Made by a program: the position numbers and the translations under genes. The notes beneath the pieces were generated by a model. It had not been told where the DNA came from. It was given only the letters and a program-made list of their open reading frames with translations, and ran no database searches. Shown here piece by piece: positions 55,347-63,993 of a stretch of 64,000 nt of DNA. Numbering within the stretch: the stretch's first letter is position 1; each line of letters opens with the position of its first letter. Source of the stretch: Enterococcus gallinarum NBRC 100675 (GTDB taxonomy: Bacteria > Bacillota > Bacilli > Lactobacillales > Enterococcaceae); assembly GCF_001544275.1 (NCBI RefSeq), contig NZ_BCQE01000013.1:57031-121030 (forward strand), in the 5' to 3' direction.

Positions 55347-55667
55347 TTATAATAGTCCGCTTTGCACATACTTATGCAGCCATTGTGAGAGTTGTTCGAA
55401 TAAAAATCGGGAAACGAGATAAGTCAGCAGCACTGCAAGAAAGTAGCCAAGTAAATCAACTTGCAAGTGAGCGATCTTTTCAAAGGAAAAGAGTGACCAA
55501 TGACTTTCAAGAGGTTCATTGATACTCCTATACCAGATGAATCTTAGCGGGAAGCCAAAAGCATATTCGTACAAGGGACCAAATTGTTGGCTAGATACTG
55601 GACCAAAAAAAACACTAAAAAGCGGCAGACTAAAACTGAATAATAGGATTTTATTTTGCCTTTTCAT
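55347..55667 (-). CDS. Small two-helix membrane protein, unknown
   Basis: 106 residues from ATG 55667 (GGGGAGGTG seven bases upstream). A hydrophobic segment near residues 5-25 (KILLFSFSLPLFSVFF) and another near 72-92 (LLGYFLAVLLTYLVSRFLF). I do not recognise the family. Monocistronic and minus strand between YxeA and the DUF5626-like gene. Confidence 0.6.
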   Translation of the reverse strand: MKRQNKILLFSFSLPLFSVFFGPVSSQQFGPLYEYAFGFPLRFIWYRSINEPLESHWSLFSFEKIAHLQVDLLGYFLAVLLTYLVSRFLFEQLSQWLHKYVQSGLL

Positions 55668-55857
55668 TCTGACACCTCCCCACAGATCGTACTTTTCCAT
55701 TATTACAGTAATTGTTATAGAAAAGAAGCAACCTTTTGTTTACAATGAAAGGGAAATGAAGGATGTAAACCAATGGTTTCCCCCTGTAAACCCATAGTTT
55801 CTCCTTATATTTCAAGAAAAGCGATAAAGTGAAGACAAATAAGAGAGGAGTGTTTTT

Positions 55858-56316
55858 ATGAAGAAATTAGTTATTTTAGTAGCCTGTTTTTTAGGTTTTT
55901 TGGGGGTGTCTGTCACAGCTGCAGCGGATGAAAAGAATACAGATGAGCTTGTTTATGAAATGACCGCTGGCGTCGGTTCTCAAGAGATGTCTTATATTGA
56001 TGAAGCGGGTGATGAAGTCGTACTATCTGTTGAATATGTTCAACCCTTTGCACGAATTGCTCAAGGAACTTATAAGGTGTCTAAGACAGTCAAAGGAAGT
56101 TGGACTGCTTCTTATAATGTAAAGATCAATTCAAAAGAACAGATCACAGCGGCGACAAATTTGAGCATCACAGCATTGAAAGGAAGTATTCTTTCGAGTT
56201 CATTAACCCATACGACTACTAAGGCTACTTGCAGCTTTAAACAAAAAGCTGGAACGATTACAACAAATGCAAGCGTGACCGCAACCATTTCTAATGGTAA
56301 ACTAGTTGTAAAGTAA
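55858..56316 (+). CDS. Secreted DUF5626-like protein
   Basis: 152 residues with a signal peptide (1-23, VTAAA-DE) and a Thr/Ser/Lys-rich beta domain (WTASYNVKINSKEQITAATNLSI, TTTKATCSFKQKAG). It resembles small secreted Firmicutes proteins of the DUF5626 type. The XRE regulator starts 12 bases after its stop, so the two are one operon. Function unknown. Confidence 0.7.
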   Translation: MKKLVILVACFLGFLGVSVTAAADEKNTDELVYEMTAGVGSQEMSYIDEAGDEVVLSVEYVQPFARIAQGTYKVSKTVKGSWTASYNVKINSKEQITAATNLSITALKGSILSSSLTHTTTKATCSFKQKAGTITTNASVTATISNGKLVVK

Positions 56317-56328
56317 TAGGTGTAGGAG

Positions 56329-56856
56329 ATGAAATTAGTGGCCTTAGCGGAACAACTAAAATTATATCGTGAGAAAAGCGGATTGTCGCAAGCTTCCGTA
56401 GCAGAAGAATTAAAGATTTCTCGTCAGTCGATCTCTAAATGGGAGAATGGGCGTGGCTATCCAGATATTGATAATTTAGTTTTACTAAGCAAACTTTATC
56501 AAGTATCGATTGATGAATTGCTGCAGGAAAATGAACAATTGAAAGAACAAATTCAAAAGAATAATGTGGAAATTGAAGATAAAAAGAAGAAGTTGAGTTT
56601 TATCACCCAACAAATGTCTTCTGATAAAGATGAAGGATTGATTTTGCTGCTTTTAGCGGGCGTATCCTCATTCATCTTTCCTTTAGGCATCCTCCTAAGC
56701 GGTTTTGCCATTTGGCGCAACAAGAAGACAAATTCTTTTTATCGACTTGTTTATATTGTCTGTGCAATCGCTTTGCTGTTAAATCTTTACGATGGGTATG
56801 TCCATGTTGCAAATGTCATGAACTGGGGGACAACGACTATCGAACAAGTGGACTAG
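56329..56856 (+). CDS. XRE-family regulator with membrane C terminus
   Basis: 175 residues: an XRE helix-turn-helix (about 5-62; LSQASVAEELKISRQSISKWENG), a coiled-coil stretch (about 66-95; ENEQLKEQIQKNNVEIEDKKKKL), and two membrane helices (about 105-125 and 132-152). A membrane-tethered repressor that may sense envelope stress and respond to its secreted partner. GTG 56338 is at better distance from AGGAG than ATG 56329, so the start could be nine bases later. Confidence 0.8.
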   Translation: MKLVALAEQLKLYREKSGLSQASVAEELKISRQSISKWENGRGYPDIDNLVLLSKLYQVSIDELLQENEQLKEQIQKNNVEIEDKKKKLSFITQQMSSDKDEGLILLLLAGVSSFIFPLGILLSGFAIWRNKKTNSFYRLVYIVCAIALLLNLYDGYVHVANVMNWGTTTIEQVD

Positions 56857-56936
56857 TTGCCTGCAATCATAGCAATAGCTAAGGTCCTAGTGAAAAAATT
56901 GAGTTCTGCTTTGTATGAGAAGATACAAGCGAAGAA

Positions 56937-57027
56937 AGATATCCCGCCTGAGAGTAGCTAGCCAATACTCGCGATAAAATCGTGAATACGGGCTAACTAT
57001 TTCTCAGTGCTGGGATATCTTTTATTT
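56937..57027 (+). terminator. 84-nt imperfect-hairpin terminator
   Basis: AGATATCCC (56937-56945) pairs with GGGATATCT (57012-57020); CTGAG/CTCAG and AGCC/GGCT extend the stem, and TTTATTT follows. It ends the DUF5626/XRE operon. Other bases in 56857-57183 hold no gene. Confidence 0.65.
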
Positions 57028-57183
57028 GAGTGAGTATTCGTTCACTTATTTAATCTTAGTAAAAATAAAAAACATCTGATTGATCGTTGAATCATCGCTC
57101 TTTTGTTATAAGATCCGCCTGGAGTGCAGCAGGACATCGTTACCGTTGGATATCCGTTTGTCGAAGATCTTATGGCATAGACT

Positions 57184-57420
57184 CTATTTCTTTTTGCTTT
57201 GAAAAAGCAAATAAAGGATGATAGCAATCGTTGAAAGAGCTAGCCCTAAAAGGTTGTACATCAAATCAGACGTGGGTTCATAATGATGATGATCAAAAAC
57301 ATTTAGTAAAAAAAACAAAAATGGTATCAAAAGAAAGAGTAGTACAACGACATTCTTTCGCCATGTAATAAATATCGATCCGATAATAAGAAACAATAAA
57401 ACAGGAATCCAAAAAATCAA
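57184..57420 (-). CDS. Small hydrophobic protein, unknown
   Basis: 78 residues, almost entirely three hydrophobic segments (IPVLLFLIIGSIFITW, VVVLLFLLIPFLFFLL, LLGLALSTIAIILYLLF) with a Lys tail. The start is TTG 57420 with only GGTGG very close upstream, so it is uncertain. The membrane pattern argues that it is a real small protein. Confidence 0.45.
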   Translation of the reverse strand: MIFWIPVLLFLIIGSIFITWRKNVVVLLFLLIPFLFFLLNVFDHHHYEPTSDLMYNLLGLALSTIAIILYLLFQSKKK

Positions 57421-57663
57421 TCCACCAATTACCTCTATATCCCTTCACCTCCATCTAATTCAGTAGAATACTTCTTTCATCTGAAAAAATTCCAAGAAAA
57501 CAAAGAAATCTCTATGAAGAGGCAGTGAGGAAAAAATAACGTTTTTAAAGTAAGCCTTTTTTTGCTCATACTGATTGCTAAGTGATTACTCGTAGAAAAT
57601 AGTTGTTTGATGGATGGTATCTTCTTCCCAAAGAGGAAAGTATCTTAAAATCGAATGGTTGTT

Positions 57664-58332
57664 TTAGCCATCGATTCGGTAGCGAGCCTGGATCGTCTCT
57701 GCCTTGGTGATGATATAAAAACCATTGTCTTGGGACCACTCTACATAAATAAGATTTTTGAATGAAGAATAGCCTTGTTTCTGTAATTCTTCTCGTAGCC
57801 AAGTTTCGCTCAAATGATGGGATTGCAGGACAGGATATTGAATATTTCCTTGGTCAACCAGCATGATTGCCAATGTTTGCTCATCCTCTGAATGTGTTAA
57901 AACACTGATTTGCCCCGCGTTTTCCAGTACAACATACTTGGCATTTGCAAGGGAGAAACATTGTTGTTGCCGTAACATGGTTCGCAACTGCTCCATTTCG
58001 ATATGATTGCGGGAAATCTCTTGTATATTGAGCTGACCATTGTGAATCAAGACTGCTGGTTCGCCTTTCAACCAGCGATTGATCGTCTCATTTTTTTGAA
58101 CAAATTCTTCAATAAAGTAAATCAACAGTGCCCACAAAGCGATAGCGAAAAGGACATGAAAGACCGAAACGTTGTCATCGTAGATCGATTCTTCTAAGAT
58201 TCCGCCTAAAACGAGAGTATAAATCAAGTCAAAAGGTGTGATTTCCGACAGTGTCTTTTTCCCTAACAGTCTTGCCACCAACAATAAGCCAAATAACCCA
58301 AAGAATAATTTTAGAATAATCGTAAAAACCAT
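57664..58332 (-). CDS. DUF421 (YetF/YdfS) membrane protein
   Basis: 222 residues: three N-terminal helices with ARLLGKKTLSEITPFDLIYTLVLGG, the family signature, and a cytoplasmic domain (about 85-222) with the RTMLRQQQCFSLANAKYVVLENAGQISV region. AGGAGGTGAGC precedes ATG 58332. The family is linked to spore or stress functions in Bacillus; role here unknown. Confidence 0.85.
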   Translation of the reverse strand: MVFTIILKLFFGLFGLLLVARLLGKKTLSEITPFDLIYTLVLGGILEESIYDDNVSVFHVLFAIALWALLIYFIEEFVQKNETINRWLKGEPAVLIHNGQLNIQEISRNHIEMEQLRTMLRQQQCFSLANAKYVVLENAGQISVLTHSEDEQTLAIMLVDQGNIQYPVLQSHHLSETWLREELQKQGYSSFKNLIYVEWSQDNGFYIITKAETIQARYRIDG

Positions 58333-58436
58333 CTGCTCACCTCCTGTATGTTAGCACTACTATATCATTTTCTCATTTTAATCTCATTTCATCATGGCTC
58401 AAATTTATTCATTTTTATCAACAGAAATTCAATTAT

Positions 58437-58489
58437 TTGGTTTTTTTCCATCTGATATCTATAATGAAAGCAAGGTGTAATCGCTTTCT
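58437..58489 (+). promoter_or_regulatory. Promoter and cre box of the second ABC sugar operon
   Basis: TTGGTT (58437-58442), 17-base spacer, TATAAT (58460-58465), then TGTAATCGCTTTCT (58476-58489), a 13-of-14 cre match just after the expected transcription start, a typical roadblock position for CcpA. Confidence 0.75.
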
Positions 58490-58538
58490 GTTGCACCTTT
58501 GCTGGGATTTTGGGAAAAGCAAATAGGAGGAGAGAAAA

Positions 58539-59852
58539 ATGAAAAAAAGTTTGATTTTTCTATATAGTATATTGAGCTTTGCGTTGCTTGTTGGTTGTTC
58601 CAGTAATAATGAGAGTAGTGAATCAGGAGATTTTGCTAGTTCAGATGAGCAGACATTGACTGTCTGGGCTTGGGATACGAATTTCAATATTCCAATTATG
58701 GAGAAAGCAGGGGAGTACTACCGTAAGGATGGACATGATGAGATCAAAGTGAATGTCATCGAAATGTCGAATGAGGACACAAAACAAAAAATGGTTTCTG
58801 GATTCACGTCGGGGGTATCAGAAGGATTACCTGATATCGTTTTGATGGATGATTATGATGTACAAAGTTATCTTACGAATTATGAAGGGAAATTTGCGGA
58901 GTTATCTGATACCATCGACTTTGCTGATTTTGCCGAATACAAAGTAGAGAATGCTACCTATAAAGAGGGAATCTATGCAGTCCCATTTGATTCTGGTTCT
59001 GCCGGATTATATTATCGCACCGATTATTTAAGTGAGGCAGGCTACAGTGAAGCAGATATGAAAGATTTGACTTGGTCCCAATTTGTCACTATCGGTGAAG
59101 ATGTGAAAGAAAAGACCGGTAAATGGTTTGTCGCATTCATTCCCAACCGTGGGACCCATTATCTGCAGATGGCGATGCAGTCTGCTGGACTGTGGTATTT
59201 CGATGAAGAGGGCAAAATTTTCTTGAAAGACAATCCAGCGATCCGCGAAATGATGCCGATCCTAAAAGAGATTGACCAGAAAGAGTTAGCAAAACCGGTA
59301 GATTATTTTGCTCCTGAGGGAATTGGAGCAGTTACGAGTGGTGAAGTCGCGGCGGTTAATTCTGCCATTTGGTTTTCAGCAACGATTCGTTCCGCGGAGG
59401 ATCAAAAAGGCAAGTGGGCTTATACACATCTGCCACAATTAGAGACAGTTGATGGGGCGACCCCCTATTCAAACCTAGGCGGATCAAGTTGGCTAGTTTT
59501 GAACGATTCGCCAAATAAAGAACTGGCAATGGATTTCTTGAAGACAGAATTTGCAGGTAATGATGAATTTTATCAAGAGATATTGGTCGACAATGGGGCA
59601 GTGGGAACGTATTTGCCATCTCAAAAAGGGGATGCGTATCAATACAAAGACCCATTTTTCAATGATGCGCCAATCTATAAAGATTTTTCGAGTTGGATGG
59701 CTGAAATCCCTGGTGTCGACTATGGCAACAATACGCAAGCAGCGGTTGATGCTCTTCGAGGAGTTATGCAGAGTTATTTTGATGATGCATTGAGCTTGGA
59801 CGAAATGCTAGAAGAAGCAGAAAATAATTATACAATGCAAGTCGGCGAGTAG
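58539..59852 (+). CDS. ABC sugar-binding lipoprotein (second system)
   Basis: 437 residues with a lipoprotein signal (LLVGCSS, Cys about 20) and a family 1 solute-binding fold (LTVWAWDTNFN, AVPFDSGSAGLYYRTDYL, YSNLGGSSWLVL). AGGAGGAG precedes ATG 58539. It binds an oligosaccharide or monosaccharide outside the cell. With two permeases downstream and no ATPase, it needs a shared ATPase. Confidence 0.9.
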   Translation: MKKSLIFLYSILSFALLVGCSSNNESSESGDFASSDEQTLTVWAWDTNFNIPIMEKAGEYYRKDGHDEIKVNVIEMSNEDTKQKMVSGFTSGVSEGLPDIVLMDDYDVQSYLTNYEGKFAELSDTIDFADFAEYKVENATYKEGIYAVPFDSGSAGLYYRTDYLSEAGYSEADMKDLTWSQFVTIGEDVKEKTGKWFVAFIPNRGTHYLQMAMQSAGLWYFDEEGKIFLKDNPAIREMMPILKEIDQKELAKPVDYFAPEGIGAVTSGEVAAVNSAIWFSATIRSAEDQKGKWAYTHLPQLETVDGATPYSNLGGSSWLVLNDSPNKELAMDFLKTEFAGNDEFYQEILVDNGAVGTYLPSQKGDAYQYKDPFFNDAPIYKDFSSWMAEIPGVDYGNNTQAAVDALRGVMQSYFDDALSLDEMLEEAENNYTMQVGE

Positions 59853-59881
59853 CCGATTTGCATTAGCAGGGAGTGGATAAG

Positions 59882-60754
59882 ATGGATCCTTCGAGAAAAA
59901 GGCGAGAAGTATGGAAATTTATTAGTTTTGCATTGATCTTAAGCAGTATTTTCATGATCTATCCAATTCTTTATTCAATTTATCTATCTCTTCATACGAT
60001 GCAAGGATTGCAATCCGTTTTTGTTGGTTTAGGCAATTACGTTCGGATGTTTCAAGATACTATTTTCCACAAAGCATTATTCAACAATTTTGTTTTCTTG
60101 ATTTTTCAAGTGCCGATCATGGTGTTTTTAGGACTTTTGCTAGCTTTTGTATTGAATACACCGAAACTAGTTGGACGAACTTTTTTTAAGCTTGCCCTAT
60201 TTTTGCCAAGTGTCACCTCTCTGGTTTCCTATGCGGTTTTATTTAAGATGATGTTCCAGATCGGTGGGATCATTAATCGGGGCTTGCTGGCGATCGGAAT
60301 TATCCAACAACCGTTAGACTGGTTAAATAGCCCTTTTTGGGCGAAAGTGACGGTGATCATTGCCTTATGCTGGCGCTGGACAGGGTATAACATGATTTTT
60401 TATTTAGCAGGATTACAGAATATTTCAGATGATACGTTGGAGGCTGCGGATATAGATGGCGCAAACAGCTTTCAGAAGTTCTTTAGAATCATTATTCCTC
60501 AATTGAAGCCAGTGATTGTTTTTACCACGATCACATCGACGATCGGAACGATTCAGCTCTTTGATGAAGTGGTGAATTTAACAGGCGGTGGTCCTTCAAA
60601 TGCGACATTGACTGCAGCACAATTGATTTACAATCATTCATTTGTCTATACCTCAAATTTTGGTTATTCAGCAACATTGTCGTGGGCGTTAGTAGTGATC
60701 ATTGCGGTCTTATCCTATGCGCAGTTAAGATTATCAAAAGACGACCGACAATAA
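59882..60754 (+). CDS. ABC sugar permease, MalF-like (second system)
   Basis: 290 residues, six helices; the EAA loop is DTLEAADIDGANSFQKFFRI and GGGPSNATLTAAQLIYNHSF is the periplasmic motif. ATG 59882 has GGGAG nine bases upstream; GTG 59873 is an alternative. Partner of the permease at 60771. Confidence 0.88.
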   Translation: MDPSRKRREVWKFISFALILSSIFMIYPILYSIYLSLHTMQGLQSVFVGLGNYVRMFQDTIFHKALFNNFVFLIFQVPIMVFLGLLLAFVLNTPKLVGRTFFKLALFLPSVTSLVSYAVLFKMMFQIGGIINRGLLAIGIIQQPLDWLNSPFWAKVTVIIALCWRWTGYNMIFYLAGLQNISDDTLEAADIDGANSFQKFFRIIIPQLKPVIVFTTITSTIGTIQLFDEVVNLTGGGPSNATLTAAQLIYNHSFVYTSNFGYSATLSWALVVIIAVLSYAQLRLSKDDRQ

Positions 60755-60770
60755 GCAGAAAGGAGCAGCG

Positions 60771-61586
60771 ATGAAGCGAAATGTGAATACACTGATAAAA
60801 TATCTTTTTTTGATCGTAGCGGCATTCGTCTCTATCTTTCCATTCTATTGGATGATCGCGGGAGCGACGAATACATCGAATCAGATTGCTGCTGGAAAAC
60901 TCACACTAGGAAATCAGCTGATCACGAACCTTCAGCAGCTATTTTCTAACTATAATGTTTCCTTGATCATGTGGAATTCGGTCAAGATTTCTGTAATTAC
61001 TGTTCTATTTAGTTTACTGATCACATCATTGGCGGCATTTGGTTTTGAGAAATTTCGAACCCGCAGCAGTGAAATGATTTACTCGCTTTTTTTACTGTGC
61101 ATGATGATTCCGCTGGCTGCATTAGTCATCCCATTGTTTAAGATGATGTCAGGCCTGCATCTTGTAAATCAGCATATCGCCGTTATTTTGCCGCTAGTCA
61201 ATAATCTCTTCCTGATTTTTTTCTTTCGTCAAAATTTCAAGTCCTTTCCCGATGGCATTTTAGATGCCAGCAGGATCGAAGGAGCAAGTGAGTATACGAT
61301 TTTCTTTCGGATCGTTTTTCCAATGATGCGCTCAACTTATGCAGCAGCGGCTATCTATGCTTTTATGAACTCATGGAATAGCTATTTGCTCCCGCTGATC
61401 TTTTTGCAGACAGAAGATCGTCAAACGATGACGTTGCTGATATCGAACTTATCATCGGCTTCTTATGTTGCGAACTATGGCGTGCAGATGACAGCAATTG
61501 TCATCGCGACGATTCCTACATTAGTCCTTTTTCTCTTTATGCAACGAGGGTTTGTCAAAGGAATGACGGGATCTTTAAAACTTTGA
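60771..61586 (+). CDS. ABC sugar permease, MalG-like (second system)
   Basis: 271 residues, six helices; the EAA loop GILDASRIEGASEYTIFFRI is intact and SWNSYLLPLIFL is the conserved helix motif. AAAGGAG precedes ATG 60771. Completes a transporter without a local glycosidase, unlike the first system, whose MalG-type gene is broken. Confidence 0.88.
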   Translation: MKRNVNTLIKYLFLIVAAFVSIFPFYWMIAGATNTSNQIAAGKLTLGNQLITNLQQLFSNYNVSLIMWNSVKISVITVLFSLLITSLAAFGFEKFRTRSSEMIYSLFLLCMMIPLAALVIPLFKMMSGLHLVNQHIAVILPLVNNLFLIFFFRQNFKSFPDGILDASRIEGASEYTIFFRIVFPMMRSTYAAAAIYAFMNSWNSYLLPLIFLQTEDRQTMTLLISNLSSASYVANYGVQMTAIVIATIPTLVLFLFMQRGFVKGMTGSLKL

Positions 61587-61600
61587 CGACACAAAAAATA

Positions 61601-61660
61601 CCTGATTATTTAGCCGAACCGAGAGTCTACTCGGATCGGTTGAATAGTCAGGCATGTTTT
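61601..61660 (+). terminator. Imperfect-hairpin terminator of the second ABC operon
   Basis: CCTGA-TATT (from 61601) pairs with AATA-TCAGG (to 61652), AACCGA with TCGGTT inside, and a T run follows. Confidence 0.75.
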
Positions 61661-61706
61661 TCAAGCTACAAAGCAGCCTGAAGTAAATGTCGCAGGCAGA
61701 TAAGGG

Positions 61707-61844
61707 TCATCGTTTGTCTTTAGCGGCGGATTTTTTGTCTTTTTTTGGTACAGAAGCAAGGGCTTTTTTGAAAATTTCCTCTTTTTCTTGCTTATAACTA
61801 TGCTGACGCTCGGCATAAACTTTTTCTTTCGATTTCGTTTTCAT
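61707..61844 (-). CDS. 45-residue basic protein, unknown
   Basis: ATG 61844 is eight bases after AGAGGTGA on the minus strand and the frame runs to TGA at 61707. The product, MKTKSKEKVYAERQHSYKQE... ending KKDKKSAAKDKR, is highly charged (about 40 percent Lys/Arg/Glu), helical and without membrane segments. It resembles short Lys-rich Firmicutes proteins of unknown role. The clear ribosome site and codon pattern support it. The 61845-62271 gap upstream shows only AT-rich sequence and a weak inverted repeat near 62089-62117. Confidence 0.65.
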   Translation of the reverse strand: MKTKSKEKVYAERQHSYKQEKEEIFKKALASVPKKDKKSAAKDKR

Positions 61845-62271
61845 TTTAAGTCACCTCTTCCTTTTTTTTACTATAGCATAATTTCACAAAGAATTAAAAC
61901 GGTTTCTCTTTTGTTTTTAAAGTTTTAACGCTTTTTAAAAGAGTGTTTGTGAAAAAAGGGGACTAGATTGCAAATAAATGTCGAGTAGATGGAAGGCTTA
62001 TTGAAGAAAATTGGCCTACCTTGTTTATTGGATAGGAGCTATTCTAGTTTCCAAAAAAAAAACAGTTGGGTTCATTCGTTTTGATAGCGTTCTATATTTT
62101 TTTCATTTAAAATAGAATTGTATTTGTATCGTTTGTCTAGGTAAAATGTGGTTTTAGAAAGAAAATTTTTCGGTGCTAAGGAATAAACCTACATTAAATA
62201 AATGTTACAGACAGAAAAAAGATGTTAAAAATCAATCGATTTTGATAGAATGAAAAGGAGGGGGTGTTTCA

Positions 62272-63891
62272 TTGGAATCTCGAAAAGCAATCCGTAAGCG
62301 TTTAGTGAAACAAAAACGATCACTTTTTATTCAAAAAAGTATAGGGGTTACAACGGTATTAGCTTCTACATCAGGTGTATTCACAACTTTGGTCAACGCA
62401 CCAGAGGCCAACGCTACAGGAGTAAATGAAACAGAAGTAGCAAAGTCAACTAAATCAACTGCAACGACAACTCTTGCTCGATCGTCAGAAACAACGATCA
62501 ATCGACAATTTAAAACGACCGCTTCACTGAATGTGCGTTCAGACGCTTCAACCAGTGCGAGAATTATCAACGGTGTGGGGAACAATACCACGATCAAAGC
62601 TGTTGCTCAAAAATCAGGAACTTCCGTCAATGGGAACACGACGTGGTATAAGTTATCATCTGGGGGCTGGATCTCTGGTGCTTATGTAACAACCGCCAGC
62701 AGCAGCAACTCTTCCAACAACAGTACTAGCGGAGAAACAGCTGTCAATAAGACCGTCAAAACAACAGCAGCACTGAATGTACGGTCTAGTGCATCAACCA
62801 GTGCGAGTGTCGTTCGGGGCTTAAGCAGCAATGCCACGGTCACTGTGGTTGCTCAAAAATCAGGAACTTCCGTGAATGGTACAACAACATGGTACAAATT
62901 GTCTAATGGTGGCTGGATTACCGCAGCTTATGTTCAGGCTGTGTCTAGCGGTTCAACGACAAGCAATCCTGGAAACACATCAACCACAGAACAAGCAATC
63001 AGCAAAAATGTCAAGACCACCGCTTCATTGAATGTACGTTCCAGTGCATCAACAAGTGGTAGTGTTGTGGGAAGTCTGAGCAATAGCACGACCGTTAAAG
63101 TTGTCGCTCAAAAATCAGGTTCATCCGTCAACGGCAATAAGACATGGTACAAATTATCTACAGGTGGTTGGATCACGGCAGCTTATGTCAAAGATGCGAG
63201 CAATACGAGCAATCCATCAACCGGTGGATCAAGCAGCAATAATTCTAATTCATCAAATAATTCTGCCGAACAAGCAATCAGTAAAAATCTACAGACTACG
63301 ACTGGGATGAATGTTCGTTCGAACGCTTCAACTACTGCCAGTATTGTCAGCAGTTTGAGCAGCAACGCTGTAGTGAAAGCAGTGGCGCAGAAAAAAGGGA
63401 CTTCTGTCAATGGTAATACGACGTGGTATAAGTTATCTAGCGGTGGCTGGATCACGGCAGCTTACGTAAAAGAAGTCAGTGGAAATACCACAACAAATCC
63501 TGGTAATTCCGGCAACAATACTATCGGTACGAATATCAACGGTGCCGCTATTGTAGCTGAAGCCCGTAAATATATCGGGACACCCTACCAATGGGGCGGG
63601 AAAGGGCCAGATGTCTTTGACTGTTCCGGTTTCACTCGCTATGTCTTTTTACAAGTAACAGGGAAAAATATTGGCGATTGGACCGTTCCGCAAGAAAGTG
63701 CCGGTACGATCATCCCTGTATCTCAAGCCCAAGCAGGAGATCTTCTATTCTGGGGTGAAAAAGGCAATACGTATCATGTTGCAATTGCAACTGGTAACGG
63801 CAGCTTCATTCATGCACCAAGCACTGGGTACACGGTTACCGAAGCAAGTTCAGGTTTTTCAACAGCCAGCTTTGCGCTTCGTGTAAAATAA
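62272..63891 (+). CDS. SH3b x4 - NlpC/P60 wall endopeptidase
   Basis: 539 residues starting at TTG 62272, seven bases after AAGGAGGGGG; no better ATG exists. A long basic signal region (1-49) is followed by four bacterial SH3 domains of about 61 residues (80-140, 161-221, 245-306, 339-400), nearly identical at the core NVRS...TWYKLS.GGWI.AAYV, with Ser/Asn linkers, and an NlpC/P60 domain (about 420-539) with Cys451 (FDCSGF), His in YHVAIATGNG and a following polar residue. It cleaves peptide stems of peptidoglycan outside the cell. Repeat homogeneity suggests recent duplication or recombination. Confidence 0.9.
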   Translation: MESRKAIRKRLVKQKRSLFIQKSIGVTTVLASTSGVFTTLVNAPEANATGVNETEVAKSTKSTATTTLARSSETTINRQFKTTASLNVRSDASTSARIINGVGNNTTIKAVAQKSGTSVNGNTTWYKLSSGGWISGAYVTTASSSNSSNNSTSGETAVNKTVKTTAALNVRSSASTSASVVRGLSSNATVTVVAQKSGTSVNGTTTWYKLSNGGWITAAYVQAVSSGSTTSNPGNTSTTEQAISKNVKTTASLNVRSSASTSGSVVGSLSNSTTVKVVAQKSGSSVNGNKTWYKLSTGGWITAAYVKDASNTSNPSTGGSSSNNSNSSNNSAEQAISKNLQTTTGMNVRSNASTTASIVSSLSSNAVVKAVAQKKGTSVNGNTTWYKLSSGGWITAAYVKEVSGNTTTNPGNSGNNTIGTNINGAAIVAEARKYIGTPYQWGGKGPDVFDCSGFTRYVFLQVTGKNIGDWTVPQESAGTIIPVSQAQAGDLLFWGEKGNTYHVAIATGNGSFIHAPSTGYTVTEASSGFSTASFALRVK

Positions 63892-63907
63892 GAAGAACAA
63901 TGACGAC

Positions 63908-63947
63908 AAAACTACCTGCAACATGTTTGTTGAAGGTAGTTTTTTTA
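63908..63947 (+). terminator. Terminator after the NlpC/P60 gene
   Basis: AAAACTACCT (63908-63917) pairs with AGGTAGTTTT (63934-63943), CAAC/GTTG inside, T7 after. Confidence 0.88.
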
Positions 63948-63953
63948 AGATCG

Positions 63954-63993
63954 TTTGCATCTTTTTGCATTGTTTAGCAATTTTTTGCATTGT
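63954..63993 (+). repeat. Helically phased TTTGCAT repeats
   Basis: TTTGCAT occurs at 63954, 63964 and 63984, with a 5-of-7 copy (TTAGCAA) at 63974, so four copies at an exact 10-base period lie on one face of the helix. Two copies extend to TTTTTGCATTGT. It is likely a protein-binding array before the next gene beyond the window. Confidence 0.45.
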
